Position numbers and translations under genes: made by a program
Notes under the pieces: model-generated
The model's input: only the letters and a program-made list of their open reading frames with translations
The model's database searches: none
Told to the model about the DNA's origin: nothing
From: Chlorobiaceae bacterium
GTDB taxonomy: Bacteria > Bacteroidota > Chlorobiia > Chlorobiales > Chlorobiaceae
NCBI GenBank assembly: GCA_013334865.1
Contig: JAAXWS010000002.1
Span: forward strand, 62,001-126,000
DNA length: 64,000 nucleotides
Direction: 5' to 3'
In this document: positions 1 through 7,436 of the stretch, piece by piece
How the letters are laid out: every line of letters starts with the position of its first letter
Numbering within the stretch: the stretch's first letter is position 1

Positions 1-3000
1 GCCGGCTACCGTGACCTGCTGCACGCCGTCATCTCCCTGGAGCACCCCGCTGCCGCCGGCTATCGTGATCGTCCCGCTGGCCTGGTCGAAGAGCGCGGTG
101 GTGCCGGCCGTGCCGTCGCCCATCAGGAAGGTGTCCGCAGCCACCGTGCCGGAGTTGTCCACGGTTCCGGCCTGCAGGTGAAAGTCGTTGCCGCCGAGGC
201 TGCTGCCGCTGCCGAGCGTCAGCTTGCGGGTTCCGGTCTTTTCTATGGTCTCGAAGCCGCTGAAGTCGTTCGACATCCTCATGTCCACGGTTGCGGCGTT
301 GAAGGTGAGCAGGTCGCTCCCGTTGCCTCCCATGACGCTTCCCGAGATGCTTCCCGCATCGATAAGCGTCAAGGTGTCGTTGCCTGCTCCCAGCTCCACG
401 CCGGCGTTGATCGTGCCGGCGACGGTGACCTGCTGCACGCCGTCATCTCCCCGGACCACCCCGCTGCCGCCGGCTATCGTGATCGTCCCGCTGGCCTGGT
501 CGAAGAGCGCGGTGGTGGTGCCGGCCGTGCCGTCGCCCATCAGGAAGGTGTCCGCTTCAGTCAGATTGCCGGAGTTGTCCACGGTTCCCGCCTTCAGGTT
601 GAATGCGTTGCTGCCCAGGCTCCTGCCGGTGCCGAGAGTCAAGGTCTTCGAGCCCGTCTTGTCGATCGTCTCGAAGCTTGAGACGTCGTTAGAGATCGTC
701 ATGTCGACGGTTGCGGCGTCGAAGGTGAGCTGGTCGCTCCCATTGCCACCATTTACGCTGCCGGAGATGCTTGCAGCGTCGACCAGTGTCAAGCTGTCGT
801 TGCCAGCTCCCAGGTCGACGCTCCCGTTGATCGTGCCGGCGACGGTGACCTGTTGCACGCCGCCATCACCCAGGAGCACCCCGTCGCCGCCGGCGATTGA
901 GATCGTCCCTGCGGCTTCATTGATCAGGGTGGTGGTGGTGCCGGTCGTGCCGTCGCCCATCAGGAAGGTATCCGCACCCACCGTGCCGAAGTTGTCCACG
1001 GTTCCCGCCTTCAGGTTGAAGGCATTGCTGCCCAGGCTCCTGCTGGAGCCGATCGTCAGTGTCTTCGATCCGGTCTTTTCTATGGTTTCGAAATTCGTGA
1101 ATATTTTGGAGGCTGTCATGTCCAGTGTCGCTGCATGGAAGGTGAAGGTGTCGCTCCCGTCGCCCCCATCGATGCTGCCGGAGATGCTTCCCGCGTCGAC
1201 CAGCGTCATGGTGTCGTTTCCCGCCACCAACGCGATGCTCCCGGTGATCGTGCCGGCGACGGTGACCTGCTGCACGCCGCCATCACCCTGCAACACGCCG
1301 TCTCCGCCGGCGATCGTGACCGTTCCGCCAGCTTCGTCGATCAGTGCGGAGGTCGTACCCGCATTCCCGTCTCCCATCCGGAAGGTGTCCGCAGCCATAG
1401 TGCCGAAGTTGTCCACGGTTCCGGCCCTCAGGTTGAATGCATTGCTGCCCAGGCTCCTTCCTGTGCCGAGTGTCAGGGTCTTCGAACCCGTCTTGTCGAT
1501 CGTTTCGAAGCCGATGAAGTCGTTCGATACCGTCATGTTCATGTTCTCGGCATTGAAAACGAGGGTGTCGCTCCCGGTCCCTCCGTCCACGCTGCCAGAG
1601 ATGCTGGCGCCGTCGACAAGCGTCATCAGGTCGTTACCCGTACCGAACGTGACATTGCCGCCGATACTGGATGTCCCCGACATTTCCAGCGTGTCGTCGC
1701 CTCCGGGGTCGGTTACCGTGTCATAAACGGGCGCACCGCCAGAAAGGCTGAGGGTATAGGCCAAGGTGTTGTAGTCCCAGTACTGCGTCGAGGGATACGT
1801 CGTTATTGCGGTAAGGTATCGCGCCTGCTGGTATGAGTCTGCGCCGAATCTCACCGAGCCGTCTATCCTTGAGCTCCCTGACATGGTCAGCGCATTCCGT
1901 TTGCCAGAATTCGTGTTGTTGGTGCCCACCTCGACCTTGCCCCAGCCGAACGCGATGTTGCCCGTCACCCGCGTCTGGTCGCTCATGGTCAGGGTGTTGT
2001 ATCCTTCGCCTGGTTCGGGAAGTATAACCGTGCCGGGTGCCGCATCGCCAAGGTTTGCATACTGGCGCCGATACATGCCACCAAGCTCGATATTGCCGAC
2101 GACCTTGGCATTGCCGGACATCGTGACCACGTCGGAGCCGGAACCGAGGTCGATGCCTCCTGTCAGCAGGGCGTCGCCCGATATCGAGAGCCTGTCGGGG
2201 ATTTCGACCAGGTCCGACAGGGTGGTCGCCCCATCCGGTATGTAGACGAACTGCCGGGAACTCGCCTCCATGTTGGGCTCGAGGACCGGCGAATAGATTC
2301 CCGCGTCCGGTATTTGATTGACCAAACCGTTTTCCATGAATTTCAGCGATACCTCACGGGAGAGCACCGAATAGGAGTTTCCCCTGCCGCTCAGGTCATG
2401 GGCGGTTATGTCGCCGGTGATCGAGAGATTCATGGGCCCCTCGCTCGCCCCGATGGCGACTGCATAGCCATACCCCGACACATCGATCTTGCCACCTATC
2501 GGAGCTGAACCCGCCGTGCTGAAATCGAGCATTTCAGTGTAATGGTCCTTTACTTTATCCGGCCTGTTCCATGCACCAATGATGCCATTCTGCGCGTAGA
2601 TGCCGAAACTCATCCCCTCGAGAGAAGGGTCTTGAGGATTAGAGCTTCCCCTTACGGTGATGGTGCCGTTCATCCCGCCGGTGATTTTTAGCAGGTTTTG
2701 CGTCATGAGTACATAGTCAGGCTCATAATACGCAGGAAAGCTGCTCTCGCTCTGGCTCATCGGGAAACTCCAGAGGCAGATGCCTCCGGCAAGGCCGCCA
2801 TAAAGGCGCCTGTTGATATTGAGCGGATTTGGAGTTGTGGCGGTTGCTGTGATCGTTCCGCCCATCTGGCCGAGGGACAGGCTTCCCCCGAGGATGCCGA
2901 CGGGTTCCATACCGGTTGCCGTGATCGTGCCGTCGAACCGGTTGATGACGAGCTCGTTCGTGTAGGCCTGTATCACCCCCGTTGCCAGATAATCCGCAGT

Positions 3001-3720
3001 CGCGTCGATTTTCCCGTCGAGATGGTCGATAACGACCGTTGAAGAACCATACAGGATGTTTGGAAAGGAGTTGTACAAATCATAAGCGACGCTCATTCCT
3101 GATGCGAAGTAAGAACCGGCAGCAAGAATGCGGCCTGTGGAGGTGAAACTGCCGATATGCGCGGATATCGGGTCAGCAATATCGCCATAATGGTACGGCA
3201 TGTAGAGGGCGACCCCGACGTTTTTTGATGATGCTTCCAGAGTGCCGCCCAATACGCCTATTGAGGAGTTGTTGGAATATTTCCAATTGATCCCGTATGC
3301 GTATGTGGCGGAGGTACTTCTGAGCAGCCGGATGCCTTCCGGAATATCCATGCTGATGCCATCTATGGATCCGGAGGCGGGAGTGGAGATCGCCAGAACC
3401 CAGGATTCGGACTGATAGACGCCGTTTGGATTCTGGATGAGCACCTCGCCGATGGAAGGATCTACCGCAAAATCCACTGGCTTGATGAGCGAAAGCGGCG
3501 AGGTGAGTGCGAAAGTCCCTCCTGAGGAGAAGGTGACGGTGTTGGCGCTCGATGACCCGCTGGCGTTCAGCCGGCCGATCACGTACCGGAGCGTGCCACT
3601 GTCGCCGGTCCCGCTGATTCCGGGATCGTTGCTGTCGACGGTATAGTCTGCTGCCTCAGCCCTGCCGGCGCCGAGTGCTGCGAGAAGCAGAAGGATGAAG
3701 ATCGTTCGCTTTTTCATCAT
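1..3720 (-). CDS. Secreted repeat-rich adhesin/autotransporter-like protein, C-terminus off the window
   Basis: One uninterrupted reading frame of 1240 codons runs from an ATG-ATG pair at 3720 to the left window edge without a stop; in-frame positions were checked at several points. The N-terminus (MMKKRTIFILLLLAALG, then GRAEA) is a classic signal peptide. It is followed by a SGTLRYVI-like segment of the type seen at the start of passenger domains of polymorphic outer-membrane and autotransporter proteins. Residues about 1-600 are Gly/Ser/Thr-rich and unique. From about residue 650 onward the protein consists of Asp/Gly/Thr-rich beta-helix-like repeats, the last part in units of 140 residues. 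Typical phrases are NDTLTLVDAGSISGSV, FETIEKTGSKTLTLG and LMGDGTAGTT. I infer an exported surface or secreted beta-solenoid protein. Whether it ends in an autotransporter barrel or a type IX or type I signal cannot be seen. No good ribosome-binding site is visible, so the second ATG (3717) is equally possible. Confidence 0.85.
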   Translation of the reverse strand, partial: MMKKRTIFILLLLAALGAGRAEAADYTVDSNDPGISGTGDSGTLRYVIGRLNASGSSSANTVTFSSGGTFALTSPLSLIKPVDFAVDPSIGEVLIQNPNGVYQSESWVLAISTPASGSIDGISMDIPEGIRLLRSTSATYAYGINWKYSNNSSIGVLGGTLEASSKNVGVALYMPYHYGDIADPISAHIGSFTSTGRILAAGSYFASGMSVAYDLYNSFPNILYGSSTVVIDHLDGKIDATADYLATGVIQAYTNELVINRFDGTITATGMEPVGILGGSLSLGQMGGTITATATTPNPLNINRRLYGGLAGGICLWSFPMSQSESSFPAYYEPDYVLMTQNLLKITGGMNGTITVRGSSNPQDPSLEGMSFGIYAQNGIIGAWNRPDKVKDHYTEMLDFSTAGSAPIGGKIDVSGYGYAVAIGASEGPMNLSITGDITAHDLSGRGNSYSVLSREVSLKFMENGLVNQIPDAGIYSPVLEPNMEASSRQFVYIPDGATTLSDLVEIPDRLSISGDALLTGGIDLGSGSDVVTMSGNAKVVGNIELGGMYRRQYANLGDAAPGTVILPEPGEGYNTLTMSDQTRVTGNIAFGWGKVEVGTNNTNSGKRNALTMSGSSRIDGSVRFGADSYQQARYLTAITTYPSTQYWDYNTLAYTLSLSGGAPVYDTVTDPGGDDTLEMSGTSSIGGNVTFGTGNDLMTLVDGASISGSVDGGTGSDTLVFNAENMNMTVSNDFIGFETIDKTGSKTLTLGTGRSLGSNAFNLRAGTVDNFGTMAADTFRMGDGNAGTTSALIDEAGGTVTIAGGDGVLQGDGGVQQVTVAGTITGSIALVAGNDTMTLVDAGSISGSIDGGDGSDTFTFHAATLDMTASKIFTNFETIEKTGSKTLTIGSSRSLGSNAFNLKAGTVDNFGTVGADTFLMGDGTTGTTTTLINEAAGTISIAGGDGVLLGDGGVQQVTVAGTINGSVDLGAGNDSLTLVDAASISGSVNGGNGSDQLTFDAATVDMTISNDVSSFETIDKTGSKTLTLGTGRSLGSNAFNLKAGTVDNSGNLTEADTFLMGDGTAGTTTALFDQASGTITIAGGSGVVRGDDGVQQVTVAGTINAGVELGAGNDTLTLIDAGSISGSVMGGNGSDLLTFNAATVDMRMSNDFSGFETIEKTGTRKLTLGSGSSLGGNDFHLQAGTVDNSGTVAADTFLMGDGTAGTTALFDQASGTITIAGGSGVLQGDDGVQQVTVAG
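121..1740 (-). repeat. Tandem 420-bp (140-residue) coding repeats
   Basis: A block beginning with the complement of CAGGAAGGTGTCCGC recurs at about 121, 541, 961 and 1381, an exact 420-bp spacing, inside the adhesin-like frame. Units differ by scattered substitutions and by single-codon gains or losses, such as one extra Thr codon in some TAGTT stretches. The array continues past the left edge. Near 1500-1720 the repeat grades into a more divergent unit. Confidence 0.85.
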
Positions 3721-3929
3721 GGGGGTACGAAAAAGTTTCCAGGTGCCGGTTGCGAGCACGACGAGTCTTAAACAAGATACATATAAAAAGTAAAATTAGT
3801 TATAAAATGTATTTACGCGATATATGGTGCCGCAATAATCCATCACGGTAATCGGAATATTTAATATTTAACAATAGTCCTGGATGTCAAGAGGCTGGTG
3901 ACGTGATGGTGGCGAGTCGGGGGGGGGGA
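3721..3929. other. Gene-free leader with a 10-bp poly-G tract
   Basis: This 210-bp stretch lies upstream of the adhesin-like gene and is AT-rich at 3775-3880. A run of ten G residues occupies 3919-3928. No clear promoter hexamers could be assigned with confidence on the minus strand, although the AT-rich segment is the natural place for them. Confidence 0.5.
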
Positions 3930-4058
3930 TCAGTCGAGTCCGTAGATCTCACGGATCTTCAGGTCGGGGCCGAAAACGAAGCCGGCCTTGGAATTGAGGA
4001 TGGAGGCTTTGTTGTGGTGGACAGCATGGTTCTTGGCCGGTTGCGCATGTTGTGCCAT
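3930..4058 (-). CDS. Possible 42-residue small protein
   Basis: An ATG at 4058 opens a 42-codon frame ending in TGA at 3930-3932, just before the poly-G run. The peptide begins MAQHAQPAKNHAVHHNKA and ends FGPDLKIREIYGLD. The mixed hydrophobic/charged C-terminal half looks protein-like, and the frame carries on open upstream for another 17 codons. I do not recognise a family and see no convincing ribosome-binding site. It may be a remnant of a larger gene or a genuine microprotein. Confidence 0.25.
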   Translation of the reverse strand: MAQHAQPAKNHAVHHNKASILNSKAGFVFGPDLKIREIYGLD

Positions 4059-4165
4059 GCTGTCGCTTAAGGCCGGGGATGGAGCGAAGTGGCTATTGAG
4101 AAGAGCGATTCACCGCTGACAGGTTGAGAGGAGTGCTTTGCCGGGTGAGCGCACAATCCGGGCGG

Positions 4166-4855
4166 TTATGCATTTCGCCTGAGGTTCGCCAACTCGCTCT
4201 CCCGTTCGGCAAAGAGGTTCCTGAGACGCTTGAGCTGGAGCGTGGCGACCTGCTCGTTACTCTGGCGGACCGCCTCTGCGACCGTATCGAGCACACCGGT
4301 GACGCGCTGGTTTACCTCTGCCGCGGCCATGCCCTGGTCGGGGGTGAGGCACCGGGTCTCCCCGGCAAGCTTGAGCAGGCGGGTTTTCAGCTGGGGCATC
4401 CCGCAGCTGCGGCCGATGGTGTCAAGCCGGTCAGCCCAGATGGCGTGGCTGCTGCGGGCATCGCGCTTCACTCCGCTGCCGGAGTTGGTCGAAGCGGTAG
4501 CCTGGACGACGACGAATGTGGCCAGGAAACCGGCAAGCGTGACGATGTTCAGCGCCATGGCCCCTTTTCCGATGCCGGCGATTGCCATCCCCAGCCCCGA
4601 TGATGCCGCCAGGAGCACCAGTGCCGACATGATGGTTCCGATACCGATCGAGCCGATCACCCCGGAGTTTCCGCTTTTCCCGATTACCGTGACCAGGTTA
4701 TAGGCGATCGCGCCGGCCGAGAGTGAAACAAGCACCACGGAGGCCAGCATCGTCCTGTCTGCCATGATGCGCTCTGGAAAGAGCACGTACAAGACTCCGG
4801 ATACCGCCAGGACGACGGGTACCGGCAACAACATCCACCAGGTCGAATTCTTCAT
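4166..4855 (-). CDS. Membrane protein of unknown function
   Basis: This 229-residue protein has four hydrophobic segments, roughly at residues 7-27, 37-57, 64-86 and 97-118. A polar, partly coiled-coil C-terminal half (about 125-229) is rich in Gln, Glu, Arg and Leu. No catalytic motif is visible, and I do not recognise the family. The four-helix plus cytoplasmic helical tail layout could suit an assembly or sensory protein, but that is only a shape argument. It is transcribed divergently from the downstream RNA helicase with no gene between them. The start at 4855 (MKNSTWW) places a positively charged residue before the first membrane segment. Confidence 0.7.
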   Translation of the reverse strand: MKNSTWWMLLPVPVVLAVSGVLYVLFPERIMADRTMLASVVLVSLSAGAIAYNLVTVIGKSGNSGVIGSIGIGTIMSALVLLAASSGLGMAIAGIGKGAMALNIVTLAGFLATFVVVQATASTNSGSGVKRDARSSHAIWADRLDTIGRSCGMPQLKTRLLKLAGETRCLTPDQGMAAAEVNQRVTGVLDTVAEAVRQSNEQVATLQLKRLRNLFAERESELANLRRNA

Positions 4856-5100
4856 GCTTCTTGCGCTGTTATCAGCTTGTTACCGTTTTCCGTATGAGGC
4901 TGCCTGTGAGGCGGCCGCATGCGATGATGAAATGCAAAGATAACAAAATAAGCTGTTTCGTCGAGCCCGAATCTGGCCGAATGTCGGTTCGCATGGGGCA
5001 AAGAGATGCGGTGGGTCGCACGTCAGAAAATAACTGGCGGGGTTTCGGCCCCGGGATGCTACATTCATGCATCGAAATCCACATGACCCCATATCTCCAC

Positions 5101-6366
5101 ATGCAGTTTACCAACCTCGATCTTATCGACCCCATCCTCAAGTCGCTTGCCGAAGAGGGCTATGCCAACCCGACACCGGTCCAGGCCGAATCGATTCCTG
5201 TCGTGCTGGCCGGCGACGACCTGCTCGCCTGCGCGCAGACCGGCACCGGCAAGACCGCCGCGTTCGCCATTCCCGTCCTCCAGCACCTTTATGAACAGCG
5301 CGTTCATGGGGAGAAACGGCGGATCAAGGCCCTCGTCCTCACCCCGACTCGCGAACTTGCCGTCCAGATCGCCGAAAGCTTTTCCGCCTATGGACGCCAT
5401 ACCGGCATCACCAATACCGTGCTCTTCGGCGGCGTGAACCAGAACCCGCAGACGGCCAGGCTTCTTCGCGGCGTCGATATCGTCGTCGCGACCCCCGGCA
5501 GGCTGCTCGATCTCATGGGTCAGGGGCACCTGCACCTGAACGACATCGAGTATTTCGTGCTCGACGAAGCCGACCGCATGCTCGACATGGGCTTCATGCA
5601 CGACGTCAAAAAGATCCTGGCGGCTTTGCCGAAGAAACGGCAGTCGCTTTTCTTCTCGGCCACGATGCCTCCCGAGATCGTCAAGCTCGCGGCATCGATA
5701 CTGCACAACCCGAAAAAGGTGGCCGTGACGCCGGTCTCCTCGACGGTCGAGATCATCAACCAGCACATCCTCTACGTCGACAAGGAGAACAAGAACAGCC
5801 TGCTCGCCTATCTGCTCCAGGAGAAGGCTATCCGGCACGCACTGGTTTTCACCAGGACGAAGCATGGTGCCGACAAGGTGGCCAGGTTCCTCCAGCGCCA
5901 GAACATCAGCGCCGAAGCGATCCATGGCAACAAATCGCAGAACGCCAGGCAGCGGGCGCTGAACAACTTCAAGTCGAGGGAGACCAGGGTGCTCGTCGCG
6001 ACCGATATCGCCGCGCGAGGCATCGATGTGGACGAACTCGAATACGTCATCAACGTCGACCTGCCCAACGTGCCGGAAACCTATGTGCACCGTATCGGCC
6101 GCACCGGGCGTGCGGGAGCAGCGGGTACCGCATACTCCTTCTGTAACGCCGAGGAGAAACCGTTGCTCCGGGACATCGAGAAGCTCATCGCCAAATCGGT
6201 TCCGGTGCTTGACGGGCACCCCTATCCCATGACGGGCCAGGAAACGGCGTCCGGTGCGGCAACGCCGGGCGGTCGCGGCAATACCGGCCATCCTGCGCCG
6301 AAACCCCAGGTCAAAAGCGGCAGCTGGCAGCGCGGAAGGGGCCAGGGCAAGGCGAGACGGCCATAA
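5101..6366 (+). CDS. rhlE: DEAD-box ATP-dependent RNA helicase, RhlE type
   Basis: The protein carries all core motifs of a superfamily 2 DEAD-box helicase in order: Q-motif region with PTPVQAESIP, Walker A AQTGTGKTAAF, PTRELAVQ, ATPGRLLD, VLDEADRMLDMGF, SATMP, then in the second RecA domain ATDIAARGIDVDELEYVINVDLP and HRIGRTGRAG. A basic, Gly/Arg/Pro-rich tail of about 50 residues follows, as in RhlE proteins. It would remodel structured RNA during ribosome assembly or mRNA decay in the cytoplasm. The open frame extends upstream to 4861, but that part looks non-coding. The start at 5101 (MQFTNLDLI) matches the usual RhlE N-terminus, with ATG 5083 as an alternative. No strong ribosome-binding site distinguishes them. 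Confidence 0.93.
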   Translation: MQFTNLDLIDPILKSLAEEGYANPTPVQAESIPVVLAGDDLLACAQTGTGKTAAFAIPVLQHLYEQRVHGEKRRIKALVLTPTRELAVQIAESFSAYGRHTGITNTVLFGGVNQNPQTARLLRGVDIVVATPGRLLDLMGQGHLHLNDIEYFVLDEADRMLDMGFMHDVKKILAALPKKRQSLFFSATMPPEIVKLAASILHNPKKVAVTPVSSTVEIINQHILYVDKENKNSLLAYLLQEKAIRHALVFTRTKHGADKVARFLQRQNISAEAIHGNKSQNARQRALNNFKSRETRVLVATDIAARGIDVDELEYVINVDLPNVPETYVHRIGRTGRAGAAGTAYSFCNAEEKPLLRDIEKLIAKSVPVLDGHPYPMTGQETASGAATPGGRGNTGHPAPKPQVKSGSWQRGRGQGKARRP

Positions 6367-6400
6367 AAAAAGCCCGGAAGGCGTAGCATGCCGTCCGGGC
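6365..6400 (-). terminator. Rho-independent terminator for the TIR-like gene
   Basis: GCCCGGA (6372-6378) pairs with TCCGGGC (6394-6400) around a 15-nt loop. Read on the minus strand the hairpin is followed by a run of seven T residues (complement of 6365-6371). It lies 27 bp past the stop of the minus-strand gene at 6427 and may also stop transcription from the helicase side. Confidence 0.75.
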
Positions 6401-6426
6401 CTGATCCGGGCTTCCGGAGTCGCAGA

Positions 6427-7035
6427 TCACTTCCCCAGCTCGAAACGATTCTGCCGAATGCAGTTCCCGAAGGGGATATCCGGCGTGATGCATTTGAATT
6501 TCCGATGCGCGTATTCGGTGTAGTGGTTAAGCCCTGTCAGCGGCGGGTTCGACACCGTGAACTGGCGTGCAGCATCGAGAATGGCGTGTTTGTTGAAGGG
6601 AATGTGGATCGCCCTTGCCGTCCCGCTGTTGATCCGCTGCCTGAGCGGGTCCGGCCAGTATCCTGAAAGCTCTGCCGGGTCGGCGACGGCCTTGTAGTCG
6701 ATGTAGGCGATGATGAGGGGGAGGTTGAAGGTGTCGACCGCCTCCTCGATTTCGGAGCAGAGCATGCTGCCGCTTTTCCTGGTCTCCGCGCTCAGGATCA
6801 CCAGGATGTTCCCGGCAGCTTCGAGGTGCTCCCTGATTTTGGCCGCGAGCGTCGTCCTGAGGCTCGACTTCCTGACGGCGTAAAGTTTGTTCTGGCGGTC
6901 GACGTACCTGACGTCGAACGAATGTTTCTCGGCAGCCCAGCGATGGATGGTGGAACAGAACCTGAAATCGGATTGGGACGGATCCATCTGGCAGAGTTCG
7001 TCGAATGCGATATACGTACTTTTTCCAGAAACCAT
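6427..7035 (-). CDS. Orphan ThsB-like TIR-domain protein
   Basis: This 202-residue protein resembles the TIR-like family that includes Thoeris ThsB. It opens with a beta strand YIAFDE (residues 8-13), then DFRFCSTIHRWAAEKHSFDV (23-42), a KSSLRTTLAAKIREHLEAA helix (56-74), the strand NILVILSAET (76-85), and CSEIEEAVD (93-101) followed by LPLIIAYID (105-113). A Glu at 95 or 97 sits where TIR enzymes keep their catalytic Glu. Family members degrade NAD or make cyclic-ADP-ribose-like signals in phage defence. No ThsA-type effector (SIR2, SLOG or membrane partner) lies next to it; neighbours are a helicase and an FAD dehydrogenase. The assignment rests on motif pattern alone. Confidence 0.65.
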   Translation of the reverse strand: MVSGKSTYIAFDELCQMDPSQSDFRFCSTIHRWAAEKHSFDVRYVDRQNKLYAVRKSSLRTTLAAKIREHLEAAGNILVILSAETRKSGSMLCSEIEEAVDTFNLPLIIAYIDYKAVADPAELSGYWPDPLRQRINSGTARAIHIPFNKHAILDAARQFTVSNPPLTGLNHYTEYAHRKFKCITPDIPFGNCIRQNRFELGK

Positions 7036-7436
7036 GGTTCAATCCGGATTGATAGTTCGGCAAGATGTCATGAGTGGTGACGGGCTGAAGCTGCCTTGCG
7101 GCAGATAAGCTCCGGGCTAGCGGTTGAACACCGGCAGTCGGCGACCCGCCGATTTCGCTCTTTGTGATTATAGAGTATAACTACATAATCGGCAAGCGCT
7201 TCGGAAGAAATATTTCGCATAAATCATCTGTCGTCCATCCGGAAAACGTTCAGAGGCAGATCGCAGTACCATGCCAGGGGAATGTTCTCGACCGCCAGGC
7301 CGTTAAGAGGGTTAATGGCCGGAAACGAGTTATGAAGACTTTCATTATATTGAGTTACAGTGACAGGTGGCATTATCCGGATACGGCATTCGGGTCATGG
7401 CATGCCACATGAATCGAGAGTACCCAAACCACACCT
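7036..7436. other. Divergent intergenic region
   Basis: About 400 bp separate the minus-strand TIR-like gene from the plus-strand FAD dehydrogenase. The centre (7160-7240) is AT-rich and is the likely place for promoters in both directions. Short open frames occur, but none has a ribosome-binding site or recognisable sequence. No RNA gene or repeat is seen. Confidence 0.5.

Noticed and set aside
188-1726. 512-codon plus-strand open frame
   Set aside because: It is the mirror of the minus-strand repeat protein. Its Pro/Ser/Val-rich repeats come from the antisense of the 140-residue units and it has no signal peptide or ribosome-binding site.
4861-5100. N-terminal extension of the RNA helicase
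   Set aside because: The 80 extra codons have no similarity to helicase N-termini, are rich in Met/Arg/Cys without pattern and overlap the promoter region of the divergent membrane-protein gene.
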